A stretch of DNA of 64,000 bases from NCBI GenBank assembly GCA_030762895.1, contig CM061070.1:36297652-36361651 (forward strand), written 5' to 3'. Positions 11,518-25,400 of the stretch are shown one piece after another; the stretch's first letter is position 1; each line of letters begins with the position of its first letter. The translations under genes were made by a program, and so were the position numbers. The stretch is from Sophora flavescens (Eukaryota > Streptophyta > Magnoliopsida > Fabales > Fabaceae). The notes under the pieces were generated by a model, which saw nothing but the letters and a program-made list of their open reading frames with translations, was not told the origin of the DNA and did no database searches.

Positions 11518-14500
11518 ATGGCAAAAGTTTGTTGGCCGTACTTTGATCCGGAGTATGAGAACTTCAGCAATAGAATCAACCCTCCAAGGTTAACTGTTAT
11601 CTTCCCTTAGAAATATAATTTTTTTCCCATTTGCAAATGATACAGGGTCTTTAGCAAAAAACAGTATAAAAAAAAAAAGAGGGGGAAAATTACACCAACT
11701 TTCCTGTTGTTTTAGCTAAATTACACTCAACTCCTCTTTTTTTCTTTTTGAAACTATGTCAAGAAAAATCTCAAGAAAGATAAGTGTAATTTGTTCTTGA
11801 ATAAAGGATTGTCGAATTATAAAGAAGAGGATTTTAGGTAGGCATTCATGGCTATTTAGACATTTTTGGGTTTTCCTGTGTTACTTAACAATACAGCCTT
11901 AAAAAGGCTAAAAAAAACAAGAACAGCAACATATAAAATTATAAGCTTCTTAATTTCTTAACTAGCCCTTGTTATAAGGAAGAGGCCATTGGTTCAATCC
12001 CCAGTGGAGTCAGAGGTTAAACATATTTTGAAATTGGGGTTTTTGGTAGGAATTTCTAATACCAGTAAAGAAGTGACTCGTTGATGGCGAACTCTGTTTG
12101 CACTTCGCAGGGTCTCTGTGGACAATGATAGTTGCCATGATTGTACACTGATCAAGGTATAATTTCTCAAAATAATTAATTATGATATTTTTCATTGAAC
12201 CCTATAGCTTTTCTAATGTAACTTTAATTTTACATCATAATGAGATTTTATCAATCCTCAATGAATTCTTTGAAACCTAAAGTCAAAACTTAAGCCAAAC
12301 TTGATTTGATTTGAGGATCATGTCATGCTCAAACTACCCACCTGTGAATCTGTGATATCACTATTTGGATATCTTATAATAAGTCTACCTTTGCAGAAAC
12401 TTTAGCAATATTTTCTTCCTATTCTACTTTTCAAATTGATATAAAGTAGTATCAAGTTTGAACTGAAAGGTCATTAAACAGATAAAAATCCTGTTCAAAC
12501 CTCACTCAGTCAATGCTATTGCTAAAAGATTTCTATATTCCTTGTAAACTATGCACATGATAAGGCTACCCAGATTAGATTATCAACAGATCATCTTTCT
12601 CCATTGTTCTTGAAAAAATCATTCATATGGAGATCAGTGGATGTTATCTAATGGATTCTTATTTTTATCCAAAATAAAAAATGCAGATTGATAGTGTTAA
12701 CAAACCTGGAATTCTACTGGAAGTCGTACAAATCCTTACAGACCTTGACTTCATAATTACCAAAGCTTACATATCTTCTGATGGCGGATGGTTTATGGAC
12801 GGTACGTTTGTGTTTGAATTATAACTTGAATTGGTATAGCATTGACAACACTGATGTGTCCTGTTCATGCTTGTTATTCCCTAGTTAAATGCCGTTAATT
12901 ATTGAGAACATTGGTTGCTATCAAGATGCTGTTCATTATTGTCATTTTTCTATGTGTATTTCTCTGTGTCTTTGCATCTTTGAGTGACAAAGATGGATAA
13001 TTCATTTGAGATGGATTTATAGCTAACCCCCCTCACCACAACACACATTTTCATGCTCAGACATACCTGAGCACTCCCTATTCAAACTAGTTAACATGTT
13101 CTACTAACGGAATAAACAGTATTTCATGTCACGGATCAGCAAGGAAAGAAGATAACAGACAGCAAAACCATTGACTTAATTGAAAAGGTATATATCTTTT
13201 TTCTCCACTATATTCATCTGATGTATTCTTATAGTAAGATATAATAGCAATCTAAGCACCATGTAAAAAAGATTCAATTTATGGATTTAATGAATTGAAA
13301 TAGCACAACGATTTTAAGATTTTCTAATGGGAAGATTGTTTTAATAATATGCTTTATCTATGTCTTAAAACAGGAACCATATATGATTGATAATTGTTAT
13401 TTTGTTCTGTCAAAAGCATTGATAGTAGTAGAAACCAGATACACTGGTTCAAACCAAATTCAAACCAGATATGACCTGTACCCCTATCTCATTTTTGAGT
13501 TTCAAATGCACTTCCACATTTGGAGAGAATTAGAAACTCACCTAGTAACTTCCACACTACTTGGAAATCACCTAGTGCTATCACACATAAATCTAAAGGA
13601 AACTATTGATAAGGTTCATGCTAGTATCTCCCTTATGATCATTTCCTTAATTACATATATCAATGTAGCACCATTACATACATCAATACTGAAGGCTACT
13701 TGTTAACAGTTTTCCTTACAATAGGCTCTAGGACCAAAAGGCCAGAGAACTGAAGGGGTGAAGAGTTTTTCAGGCGAACGGATTGGGGTGCACTCTGTTG
13801 GTGATCATACAGCCATTGAACTCATCGGTAGAGACCGCCCAGGTCTCTTGTCTGAGATATCAGCTGTCCTAGCCAACCTCCATTTCAATGTGATTGCAGC
13901 TGAAGTTTGGACTCACAACAGGAGAATAGCCTGTGTCCTTTATGTCAATGAAGCTACAAACCAATCTGTGGATGATCCAAACAGATTATCTGTTATGGAG
14001 GATCAGCTCAACCACATCCTACGCGCATGTGAGGATGATGAGAAAGTGGCTAGGACCAGTTTCTCCATGGGTTTCACCCATATGGATCGGCGGCTCCACC
14101 AAATGTTGTTTGCTGACCGAGATTACGAAAGTCCTGGAGTAACAACAACAGAAGTTGATTATCCTCCCTCTTTCAGGCCACAAATCAGCATAGAACGTTG
14201 TGAGGAAAAAGGGTACTTAGTGGTTAGTGTGAACTGTAAAGATCGGGCAAAACTGATGTTTGACATTGTTTGCACTCTCACTGACATGCAATATGTTGTT
14301 TTCCATGCCTCGATCTCATCAGATGGCCCTTATGCATCCCAGGTGTACATTATTTATTCATAGTAATTCTTTCTGTACTTCAATTTACTGATCACACACA
14401 TAGGCACACCTGATTTTTTATCAATTAACTTTTTGGTTTGGTTTGCTAAACCCAATATTAAGGATACAATTAGTAGTTTCACTAGTTTGTAAGAAACTTG

Positions 14501-16001
14501 TGAGGATTTCTAGAAAGTTTTCAGAAAAACATAAACATGAAAGCTTTGTGGAGGATTTGTGACTTGAAGTGGCCTAATGAAGAAATTGAACTAACCTTGA
14601 AAACTTTTCTCCTTGTATTGAAAATACATTCTTTCTCCTTTGTATTAACCCCCTCGGCTCCTTTGAAGCATGTAGGTGTAAATAATCGACCTAGTTGAAA
14701 CAAATTTAAACATACAATGAATTAATTGAGAAAATTTGAAGTAGAAGACCAATATGAGAAATCTCCACTAAAGAGTTAATGTGTTGATTTTAGGAGTACT
14801 TTATCCGGCACGTGGATGGATACATGCTCGATACAGAAGGAGAGAAAGAAAGGGTAATCAAATGCATTGAAGCAGCTATTCAAAGAAGAGTGAGCGAGGT
14901 AATCATATAATCTTTAACTCCTTACAAAAAAAGAAGACAAGGATATAAACTTCTGGTTCTCAGCTCTTAGTAAGTCTTCCATGCTGTATTAAGAAATTTA
15001 ATTTATTGAGATGGTTTTCCAATAGTCTTTATTTCAACTATCTTATCTAGTGACTAATTTTTTCATCACATGAATTCGCCTCATGTTCATATATCTTCGT
15101 CCGAAGTCACCCATCTACTTCTCTTTGCACCTCATTTTCTTTCACTTTGTTTCTGTGTATCTGATTCAACAGAAGAAAGCTTTCTGAGTTTAACCGAATT
15201 AATGCATTTTGTATCTGCAGCTATATATCAATGGTACGGCAGATACAAGGGGCTAAATTCCACTCAGATTGTATCTGGCCATCACAACCACTAATGAATC
15301 GGTGACAGTGATGGTCTTTTGCCCTCAATAGAGCTTAAAAATCTATGTGCTCCATGTAATATCATCCACATCCCTAAAACCATAGAATAGAAAACATACA
15401 AATGAAGGAAAAACATGCAAATTGTATTACTATTGGGAGGTTCCCCGCTTAGGCGCCTGACACTAGTCCGGGAGATTAGTCTCTTACCTATCGAGTGGGA
15501 CGGTATAATATGAGAAACCAAAAACAAAAAAAAGTTACAAAATTCCACCATTAGCCATTTGCTTAACTAGCAGATCATCATCTTCTTTATTTGACATTTT
15601 CATCATACTATGAATTAATCGTCAAGAAATAGGGAATATCTTAGTCTTGTTACCATTGATCCTCTGGATGGTGGACACAGGGTGTGAGCCTTGAGCTGTG
15701 TGCAAAGGATAGAGTTGGCTTGCTGTCTGAAGTTACTAGGATCCTACGAGAGAATGGCTTGGCAGTTTGTAGGGCAGGTGTATCAACCATAGGAGAGAAA
15801 GGACTGAATGTCTTCTACTTAAGGGATGCATATGGGAACCCAGTGGACATGAAGATCATTGAAGTACTACGTAAAGAAATTGGGCAGACAATGATGGTCA
15901 ATGTGAAGAAGGTACCAGCCAATGCCAAGGCACCAGTGACTCGAGGATGGGCTAAAACAAGCTTCTTCTTTGGGAACTTGTTTGAAAGGTTCTTGACTTG
16001 A
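11518..16001 (+). CDS. ACR3: ACT-domain repeat protein, ACR3-like
   Basis: Seven coding exons, all with GT-AG junctions: 11518-11588, 12111-12156, 12687-12801, 13120-13187, 13725-14342, 14794-14898 and 15681-16001. They join in frame into 447 residues, close to the length of Arabidopsis ACR3 (about 450). The start MAKVCWPYFDPEYENFSNRI and the end GWAKTSFFFGNLFERFLT are typical of that subgroup. Four ACT domains can be placed: about 36-105 (NKPGILLEVVQILTDLD, SSDGGWFMDVFHVTDQ), 129-205 (GRDRPGLLSEISAVLANL), 262-330 (CKDRAKLMFDIVCTLTDMQ) and 342-415 (CAKDRVGLLSEVTRILREN). ACR proteins are non-enzymatic ACT-repeat proteins, proposed from family knowledge to sense small ligands such as amino acids. 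They resemble the ACT part of bacterial GlnD but lack its uridylyltransferase domain. No stop, frameshift or lost splice site is seen, so the gene looks functional. The ligand and cell location cannot be read from the sequence. Confidence 0.95.
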
Positions 16002-18326
16002 GACTTGAGAACCATATGGTGCTGCTACTTTTGGTTGCTTTGTGAATTACACATCACAATGTATACAGAAGAATAAAGATGTTGTGTGTCAAACATGGGC
16101 AGTGCTTGAACTTGGACCTTTTGTTTTAAACCAATGCCGGTAGCCCAGTATGTTGTAACTTGTATCCCCTCTTCCCTCGTTGCCCATTTGCTTTTTATTC
16201 TCCTTTTGTTTGTTTTTTTGAAGTTTGACGGAGGTGAGATTGCCCTTTCTATAGTTAAGGTATTATTGGTACAAATATTTTGGCTAAACTATGCTTTTGA
16301 TTCATTAACTTTATTTTTAAGTTTCAATTTGGTATCTTTTTTATTTTTTTTTTGAAAATGATTTCATATATTAATTTTAGGTTTCAACGTGGTCTTTTCC
16401 GTTTAGGTTGTGGTACGGAGAGGACCACAATGATATAACTTTTATAAAATAAGGGACCATTTCGAAACAAAAATATAAAAAACAAATCATTTCGGAACAA
16501 AAAAAAAAGACCACATGGGTTTGACTTTTGTTTAATAAGGGACATCTTTGGAACAAAAAAATAAAGGGACCACATTGATATAATTTTATAAAATAAGAGA
16601 ACATTATCGAGTAAAACATAAAAGGGGCAAAATTGAAACTTACAATATGTTTGGTTGAGGGGAAGTAGGAGAGAGGGAAGTATGAAGGAGGGAAGTGGGG
16701 AGAAATTATGTTTAGTTATTTCGGAGAGAAGAGAAGCACGAAAGAGAGAAAACGTTAGTGTGGGGCTCGCCTATTTTAGGTTCTTTCCACCTTAGAGAAG
16801 ATTTTGGTGAGGAAATCTCACATGTCTGCATTTGTTCCAGTTCTGCCCCTTGCCACAAAGTTTTGTTCAAAGAAGTTAAAAAAAAAAAAAAAGGTCCCTT
16901 TTTGAGAGTTTTCAAATAGGTTCCTAGACTAATTAGATCCCTACACTTACCATTCATTTATAATTGGGTCCTTCATTTGGGGTTCAGTCACCAAGCTGTT
17001 AACTTAGAAGGAAAATGCTTTATTCCTTATTAGCTGGATGGCCATGTCAACCATTGTTATGACATGTCATCTTCAAACTTCACGTAATAACCAAACCAAA
17101 TGGGCATGAACAGAGTGTTGCCAACTTCCCAAATCAAAATCCACCCATTTGGTCAAATCACTAAAATGGGGTTTTGCCAGTATCCCTAACCCCAAGGTAC
17201 AGTTTGGAATACGTGATCAGGAGATTGAGAGATAAACCAAGCACTCTAAGACCAAATAGGAAGGTTGATTCTGTTTCTCAACAATCCTTGGATATAGAAG
17301 ACAGTGGCAGTAAGGTGGATATAGAGAATGTAATTCTTACTCCATGTGATTATCAAAGACCAATACAGCATCTTCAAATCGTTGCTAAGCTACCTAAGAA
17401 CGAAAGGGAAGATTCTATTTAGCAACCTGCAAAAAAAAAAAAAGCATACATGGTAAAGGGCCAGGTGAAATGTCAATTGTTGAAGACGGGGAAGAGGTGG
17501 ATCAGTTAAACCACCGGAGTTTCCCTAGAAGTGGCACCACTACAACCACCGTCACCTGCCTTCACGACCAAAACTGTCAATTCGAATTTTTAATTATAAT
17601 TTTTTATGAATGTCATTTCACCTAATATTTTGTTGTCATTTTGCATGCATTTTCATGGTAATTTAGACATTTTTTTGTGTAATATTTAATTAGATTTTCT
17701 TTTAGAACGAACTACGATGGTGTTATTACAGATTTGATTAAAAAAGAGCTTGGATCAACTTATTTTATAGTTAGAATGAAGAGAGGATATTAAAGAGCTG
17801 AAAAAGTGAAGAAAAGAAGTTGTCACGGCCTGGGCAGAAGGTTGTAAAAATCGAGATCTTATAACACGGATTGTAACATTCTACCACAAGTTAAATTTAT
17901 ATATACCCGGAGGAGAGGTCAACAGAAGGCATGTTCCCATGCGTAAGCAAGGAATTAAAAGGCCCATAATATCTACTAACAACTGTGAAAATACCAAGAC
18001 CTAAAGCGAGTCACTGCCCCAGGCCCCTCATATCAATGCTGACAGGCAATCAAACCATCTATAAAACAGGCGAAGCAGCTAGAAGCGCTCGCTTCTAGCT
18101 CTTGAATTCTGATTCACAAATGAATTAGGAAAGCCAACACAAAGATTCGATTCTGACTTCATAGAGCCGGTGCTGCTATTGCCTGCAGTGTCACCATACT
18201 TCAAACATCGAAAACAAGGATAGCAATTGCTTTGACCGCTACAGGAACGCTTAGAGGGACTACAGTGGCAAAAACATAGAGTTGATTGACCTAGTTGGAG
18301 CTAGGGTTGCTATAAAAAACCTCTTG
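16002..18326. other. Intergenic stretch, repeats only
   Basis: 3' flank of the ACR3-like gene. Around 16240-16660 there is a MITE-like segment with complementary phrases (GGACCATTT/GGACCACA types). At 17174-17422 an 82-codon open frame exists, but no domain is recognisable and codon use is not convincing. Around 17820-18060 there is moderately GC-rich text that resembles decayed LTR sequence but cannot be bounded. No gene is supported. Confidence 0.5.
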
Positions 18327-19309
18327 TGTAACAGTCTGATTTTAATTATGCTGTTCAACCAGTTAAAATATAATTAATTATATTTTAATCTGAGAGTTAA
18401 AAAGTATTTTTTAATAAAACAAAATCATATTCATAGTCTACTTTATGATAGAGGGTTACGGTAAAATTTTCGGTGGAAAATTCAGACGAAAGCCGGTCTG
18501 CGTTTTCACTGCCGGTACAAGTTTACTATGCAGAAAACCTAATTTTGACCCGTGAACGAGACAATTAGTGTTTTTAATATGTTTCCTTCAACTTTGGTTA
18601 TTTTGAAAATTTTCGTTCAAAAATAGAATATAATATTTTATTCGGACGAAAACATAGGAAGCATTACGATCAGAAAATACAACCGGGTACGAAATGGAAC
18701 ATATTACGGAGCACAAAAGAAGTGAAGTAACTTGATGGGACTTGATGGAAATGGGTTATGACACACTCCAAAAGTGTAATCATCACACTTTTCAAATTAT
18801 AACATATTATATTCTAAAAACCTATTTTTCTCTTTCCTCTTCAACCAAACAAGTCTTAAAGACAAATCTTGCTCTACAAGCTCATCCTCTCTCCAAAATT
18901 TCGTGCTCCCCTCTACCTCCTCTATATAATCATCACTCATCTTCATTCTCTTATTTTCTTCCTCCATCTTCATACTTCTTCAACTTCTTCCATTTCTTCT
19001 TTTTTTTCAAACACTTAAAGCTTCCATTTTTATTAGTCTTTTCCACTTGAGTTCTTTATTAAAGTTCTTCCTTATACTAAGGGTAATGATCTCATGTGAA
19101 TCTTTTTGCAAGTTTCATCTTTTATTTCTTAGTTTGCTTTATGTGTTCTTTATATGCTTTAAACTTCTAAAATCTCTCTAAAATGGTAGAAAACTCATTT
19201 TGAGTTGAAACCACTTTCTATAGTCTTGTATTAACTTATATTTTCACATACTAAGAGGTTGTGTAAAACAAAAATCTCTACCTATCTCTTCCAATGAAGG
19301 CCGAATACT
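18327..19309 (+). repeat. LTR of a Ty3/gypsy-type element, plus orientation, 3' end lost
   Basis: It begins TGTAACAG at 18327 and carries a promoter-like CTCTATATAATCA near 18920, followed by a pyrimidine-rich leader. Its first ~640 bp match, in reverse complement, the sequence at 27721-28274 on the far side of the copia element. One shared phrase is AAAATTCAGACGAAAGCCGG (compare AAAATTCAGACGGAAGCCGG). The block CACACTCCAAAAGTGTAATC is also shared. It is cut off at 19309 by a 5'-truncated copia LTR. It has about 50 bp near 18530-18580 that the other copy lacks. Identification as an LTR rests on the TG start and the TATA/leader organisation. Confidence 0.6.
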
Positions 19310-20659
19310 TGACAGAGGCACTCGTCTACTAAAGTAAAACAAGCGCTCGTCTACTGAAGCGACAGAAGCGCTCGTTCACTAAAGTAACAGAAGCGCTCGT
19401 CCACTGGAGTGATAGAAGCGCTCGACCACTAGAGTAACAAAAGTGCTCATCCACTAAAGAGGCATATGGAGCTCGTCTACAAGGATTACGTTCTTTGGAC
19501 TTGATAAAACCTTAATGAGAGTATCCATCCAATGACATGGCATATGAAGTTCGTCTACTAGCCCGTCCGTATGTAAAATCTTAAATGGGTAGATGGACGA
19601 GCTTATTTTCAAGATGGACGCGCTTATCCTATGAACGTGAATTCTCTTAGAATTATCATAATCTTATTTCAAGAACCAAAATCAAGAAAAGTCAGAAGTT
19701 ACTCTCTCGAGCAACCTCGGTTATCAGAACCAAAGACCAGTTAAAGAATGATTCTAACATGCTTTATTCCCTAGTACCTCTGGTCCTTACACGAAAAGGG
19801 AATTGTACTCAGCAAAGTACAAAAAGCTCTCTGCACAACTCTGATATGGCTGTATCACGATGCATAAAGCCATGATCCTTCATGTTAGAGTACAACCAAC
19901 ATTCCTATTGCATTAATGGCTGCCCAAAACGACTCTATTGTATTTAATGAAGTTCTGCTTGAAGCCAACATCTGAGGGAATGTCTCTAACGGATCTTAAA
20001 TGCTTGAAGACCATAAATACAGAAGTCATTGAAGATGAAGTGTAGAGAGAATACACAAAGCATCAAAGAGCCATTACTCTGCGCATTAATTTCTTCATTC
20101 TTTCATTTTGTATTCTTCAATCATTTGAAGTTATTACGCAGACTTTCCTAAGCTTTACATTTAAACCACTCTGAGTGTTAGTGAAAGATCTGTCTGTGAG
20201 AAGATTGTATTTATTACAAACCAAATCTCTCAAACAAACCTGAGTGAGTCTGAAGAGGCTAAGTGTGCAAAGAATACTTGTCTTGAGCCTGAAGAGGCTA
20301 GGTGTGCAAAGAATACTTGTCTTGGAGCCTGAAGAGGCTAGGTATGCAAACAATACTTGAGTCTGTAACCTGATCAGTTATAGTGGATAAATCTTGGTGC
20401 TGCCAAGGACTGGACGTAGCTCTTTGCTTTGAAGAGTGAACCATGATAAATAACTGTGTCAATCTCTTTCCTTAAACTCTTTAGTTGCTTTAGTTTTCTT
20501 ACGTCTATCATGTAGTGTGTTTGCCAAAAGTCACCCGTCCATCCTGTATCCTTCCACTCGTCCAAACCTAGCTTCTGTTTTCGAAAATATTTCAACTTTG
20601 CTTAAATTCTGATAAACGCATTTCAACCCCCCTTCTCGTGTTTATAATTGTCTATTTCA
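19310..20659 (+). repeat. 5' LTR of the copia element, missing about 315 bp at its start
   Basis: It aligns with the 3' LTR from 26343 onward and ends TCTATTTCA, just like the 3' LTR. Its left border TGACAGAGGC at 19310 falls inside the GCGCTCGTCCACT minisatellite, so about 315 bp of U3 are missing. It holds a second short tandem repeat of about 37 bp, three units, around 20250-20362 (GCCTGAAGAGGCTA...). Confidence 0.88.
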
Positions 20660-20661
20660 GC

Positions 20662-20673
20662 TGGTATCAGAGC
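20662..20673 (+). other. Primer binding site (initiator tRNA-Met)
   Basis: TGGTATCAGAGC lies two bases after the 5' LTR end. It is the standard plant copia PBS complementary to the 3' end of initiator methionine tRNA, and it fixes the LTR boundary and element orientation. Confidence 0.95.
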
Positions 20674-20729
20674 TCAGCCTCTGGTTGAGCTTCTAACAGT
20701 GTAGAGGTAAAAGGTCCTGAAGAATAGAC

Positions 20730-22422
20730 ATGACTGCTAGAGCTAGTTCAAGAGGAAGTCACCAGATTGAAGGAGCTTCCCTAACCAGACCTCCTTACTT
20801 CAATGGAGAAAACTACAACTATTGGAAAGATAGATTTCAATGGTTCATTCTATCTACAAACTCTGATCTCTGGGATGTCATTACAGATGGTCCATTCATT
20901 CCTAAGAATGATGATAACACTGACAAACCAAAAGCTCAGTGGACTACTGCAGAAAAGACAAAATGGGAGCTGAACCACAAAGCTACATATAACATGATTT
21001 GTGCTCTCAGTCTGGAGGAGTTTGAGAAGGTATGTGCTTGTGACTCTGCCAAAGAAATATGGGACACTTTAGCTGTCACACATGAAGGAACAGCCAAAGT
21101 CAAAGAGTCAAAGATTGCCATATTTGTCAGAAAGTATGAACTATTTGTCATGGAGGATGGAGAATCTGTTGCTCAAATGATAGGAAGATTTCAAACTATA
21201 GTCAACAGTTTAAAATCTCTTGGCAAAGTCTATACCAATGCCGAGAAGGTTGGAAAGATTCTGAGAAGTCTACCTAAACAGTAGAGACCTTTGGTCACTG
21301 CTATCTCTCAAGCCAAGGATCTCACTACCTTGACTATGGATGAACTTCTTGGAACTCACTGTTCATGAGCAAGAACTTGGAGATGAAGTTGCACCAAAGA
21401 AGGGCAAGTCAATTGCTCTGAAAGCTGATCAAAAGTCAGCAAAAGTTTCCAAGGCTCTGAAGGCAGATGAGTCATCCAGTGATGCTGACCTATCAGAACT
21501 CGAGGATTCTGAGAGTGATGAAGAATTGTCTCTCCTGACCAGGAAGATAAAGCTTCTCCTACAGAAAAAGAAGTTCAAGAGGGATAAGCCATTCAGAAGG
21601 TTCAACAAGGACAAGAACTTCAAAGAATCCACCTCAACAGACAAAAGTCCAATTGTTTGCTATGAGTACAAGAAGCCTGGTCACATCAAGGCTGAATGTC
21701 CTCAACTCAAGAAGGCCCCTTTTAAGAAATTCTTCAAGAAGAAGAAAGGAATGATGGCTACTTAGGAGGATCTGGAGTCAATATCTTCTGATGAAGAAAC
21801 AGAGGAAGAAGCCAATCTCTGTTTGATGGCCAACACTGACTCAGACTCTGACGATGAGGTACATCCTGACTATGAGGAATTACTTGATGCCTATGAGGAG
21901 TTGATGGAGGAATCAAACTACTTATCTAAAGCCTTCAAATCCCTCAAGAGAGAGTATGTAAAGCTCACCAATGAGCATAAACAGAAATCTCAAGAGTGCG
22001 AGAAGCTGGCTAAAGAGAATAGTGAGCTGAAGACTGAAAAGCCTAATGAATCTAAGATCTCAAGTGAAACATCATCATCTGAAGAAGTTGAAAAACTTCA
22101 ACAGAAAGTGGAAGAGCTCACTTCTGATCTTGCCAAATTTGTTAATGGTAGAGACAATCTGACTAAGCTACTTGGCAGTCAGAGACACTCTCTTAACAAA
22201 GAAGGTATTGGATATGTCCATCAGACACATCATAAAGTATCAACTAAAGCTTCTACAGTATATGTTAAGTCAACTGTAACCAAATCTACATCTGTTTGTA
22301 ACTTCTGTGGAAAAACTGGACATGTTATGTCTAAGTGTATCCATAAGAAGAGAATGAAGTCTTCACAGACTCCTAGAACTAACAAAAAAGGACCCAGAGA
22401 AATATGGGTACCTAAAGATTAA
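20730..22422 (+). pseudogene. Copia gag, interrupted
   Basis: The start MTARASSRGSHQIEGASL at 20730 leads into the UBN2-type capsid region (PPYFNGENYNYWKDRFQWFI). An in-frame TAG at 21282-21284 follows a Gln codon, then a one-base shift near 21345 and a second TAG at 21763-21765. The downstream part is acidic and coiled-coil-like (about 21820-22160). Two CCHC zinc knuckles are visible. The first, near 21658, reads CYEYKKPGHIKAEC, with its second Cys changed to Tyr. The second, near 22299, is intact (CNFCGKTGHVMSKC). The frame stops at TAA 22420-22422, before protease. Gag would normally package the RNA into virus-like particles, but this copy cannot give a full product. Confidence 0.9.
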
Positions 22423-22429
22423 ATAATTT

Positions 22430-25400
22430 TTGTTGCAGATGTCCTCAACAGGACAAAGAAAACACCACTGCTGGTACCTGGACAGTGGCTGCTTGCATCA
22501 TATGATAAGAGAAAGGTCTATGTTCCTAGACCTCCAACTTAAGCAAGGAGGACACGTTTCCTTCGAAGGGAATCAGAAAGGGAAAGTTATAGGAATTGGT
22601 ACTATTGGTGGTAAACCCCCTCTTCCCTCTATATCTAATGTTCTTATGGTTAAAGGATTAAGGCACAATTTGCTTAGCATAAGTCAATTATGTGATAGTG
22701 GTTTTGATGTTTCCTTTACCAAAGATGTATGCATAGTTAAAGACTGTTATGGCAAAACCCTCTTTTCAGCTAAAAGGCAACAAAATCTTTATAAGATTGA
22801 ACTATCTGATCTCTCAAATCAAAGTGTAACCTGTCTGATGTCTAAAGAGGATGAGAGATGGTTATGGCATAAGAAACTAGGACATGCATGTATGAAACTA
22901 ATTTTTGAATTAAAAAGGAATAATCTCGTGAGAGGATTGCCTGATATTAGTTTTAAGAAAGATGTCTTGTGTGATGCATGTCAGAGAGGTAAACATATAA
23001 AATCAAGTTTCAAATCTAAAAACCAAGTATCAACCTCTAGACCTCTTCAATTGTTACACATGGATCTGTTTGGACCAGTTAGTGTTGCCAGCCTGGCTGG
23101 AAGAAAATATGGATTTGTCATAGTTGATGACTATTCTAGATACACATGGGTACTCTTCCTAACACACAAGGATGAGTCTTTTAAGGCTTTTTCAGTATTC
23201 TTCAAAAGAGTACAAAATGAGCAGGGTTTCTGTATTTCTACCCTTAGAAGTGATCATGGGGGAGAATTTGAAAATGAGCAGTTTAGATAGTTCTGTGAGG
23301 AGAATGGAATCTCTCACAATTTCTCTGCACCTAGAACTCCACAGCAAAATGGAGTGGTTGAGAGAAAGAACAGATCTCTACAAGAGATGGCTAGATCTAT
23401 GCTCAATGAAAATAATCTCCCTAAGTACTTCTGGGCAGAAGCTGTAAACACTGCTTGTTATGTACAAAACAGAATACTTATTAGGCCTTTTCTAAAAAGG
23501 ACTCCTTATGAATTGTGGAAAATAAAAAGCCCTAACATATCTTATTTTCATGCTTTTGGATGTGAATGTTTTATTCTGAATACCAGAGATAATCTTGGAA
23601 AGTTTAATTCTAAGGTAGATAAAGGTATTTTCGTAGGATATTCTGAAAAGTCTAAGGTTTTTAGAGTATACAATTCAAGAACTTGTATTATTGAAGAATA
23701 TGTTCATGTTAAATTCAATGATGGATTAAAGACTGATAAACTATCAGATCTAGAAGATGATCTTGCAGGTCTTGATATAAACAAGCCAGTAAGTCAACAA
23801 CCCGATCTAACAAAAACAGAAGCTGTGCCTGAGGCTGAAAGACAAGTGGAACAGACAAGTCAGCAGACAAGTCAAGATATTCATGATGATCTCAAAAGAG
23901 ATTGGAAGTTCAACACTCATCATCCTAAGGATCTTATTATTGGAAATCCTTCTGAAGGAGTAAGAACCAGATCCACATTAAGAGAATCAAGCAATGTGGC
24001 CTTTATTTTAGATTTGGAGCCTAAACGCATTGAAGAAGCTCTTGAGGATGAAAGTTGGATTCTTGCTATGCAAGAAGAACTTAACCAGTTCACCAGAAAT
24101 GATGTCTAGACTCTTGTCTCTAAGCCTAAAAAAAAGTCAGTTATTGGAACAAGATGGGTCTTCAGAAACAAATTGGATAAAGATGGTAAAGTTGTCAGAA
24201 ATAAGGCAAGGTTAGTAGCTCAAGGCTATAACCAAAGAGAAGGTATTGATTATACTGAAACCTTTGCACCTGTAGCTAGAATAGAAGCCATACGCATTTT
24301 AATGTCATATGCTGCACAACACCAAATTACCCTGTTTCAAATGGATGTAAAAAGTGCTTTTCTAAATGGTATAATTGAAGAAGAAGTGTATGTTAAACAA
24401 CCCCCTGGTTTTGAGGATACTGATAAACCAGATCACATTTTCAAACTTAAAAAGGCATTATATGGTTTGAAACAAGCACCCAGAGCATGGTATGATAGAC
24501 TCAGTTCTTTTCTCATGCATAATGGTTTTACTAGAGGACAAGTAGACACTACTCTGTTCAAAAAATGCTCTAAAGAGAACTTTATTATAGTTCAAATATA
24601 TATTGATGATATTATTTTTAGAGCAACTAATGAAAAGCTGTGCAAGGAATTTTTAAATCTAATGCAAGCTGAATTTGAGATGAGCATGATGGGAGAATTG
24701 AAGTTCTTCCTTGGATTACAAATCAAGCAGACAAGTGATGGAATTTACATTCATCAACAAAAATATACCAAGGAGATACTCAAGAAATACAAAATGGAAA
24801 ATGCAAAGCTCATGAAAACCCCTATGCAACCTAATGCAAAACTAAGCAAAGATGATGAAGGTAAAAAGGTAGATCAAACTGTCTACAGAGGTATAATTGG
24901 CTCTTTATTGTACTTAACTTCAAACAGACCTGACATTCAATTTAGTGTCTGTATGTGTGCTAGATTCCAGTCTGATCCTAGAGAATCTCATCTTAAGGCT
25001 GTTAAAAGAATATTTAGATATTTGCTTGGAACTAATAATCTTGGTTTGCTGTATTTAAGATCAAAAGAATACAGATTAGTGGGATATTGTGATGCTGATT
25101 TTGCTGGAGACAGAATAGAAAGAGAAAGCACCAATGGAGGATGTCACTTCATTGAAGCAAGTTTAGTCTCATGGTCAAGCAAGAGGCAGACAACCATTGC
25201 CCTGTCTATTGCTGAAGCAGAATACATCTCTGCTGCTAGTTACTGCTCTCAACTCTTATGGGTAAAACATCAATTCAGCATAACATATCTGTATGGTGTG
25301 ATAATTCCAATGCTATATGCTTAACTAAAAATCCAATTCAGCATTCTAAGGCTAAGCATATTGAAATCAAACATCATTTCATTAGGGATTATGTTCAGAA

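Noticed and set aside
13383..13706. 107-codon open frame before the large ACR3 exon
   Set aside because: It lies wholly in intron 4 of the ACR3-like gene, has no recognisable domain, and is not needed for the conserved protein.
17174..17422. 82-codon open frame in intergenic DNA
   Set aside because: No domain, no splice partners and no homologue that I recognise. It is likely fortuitous.
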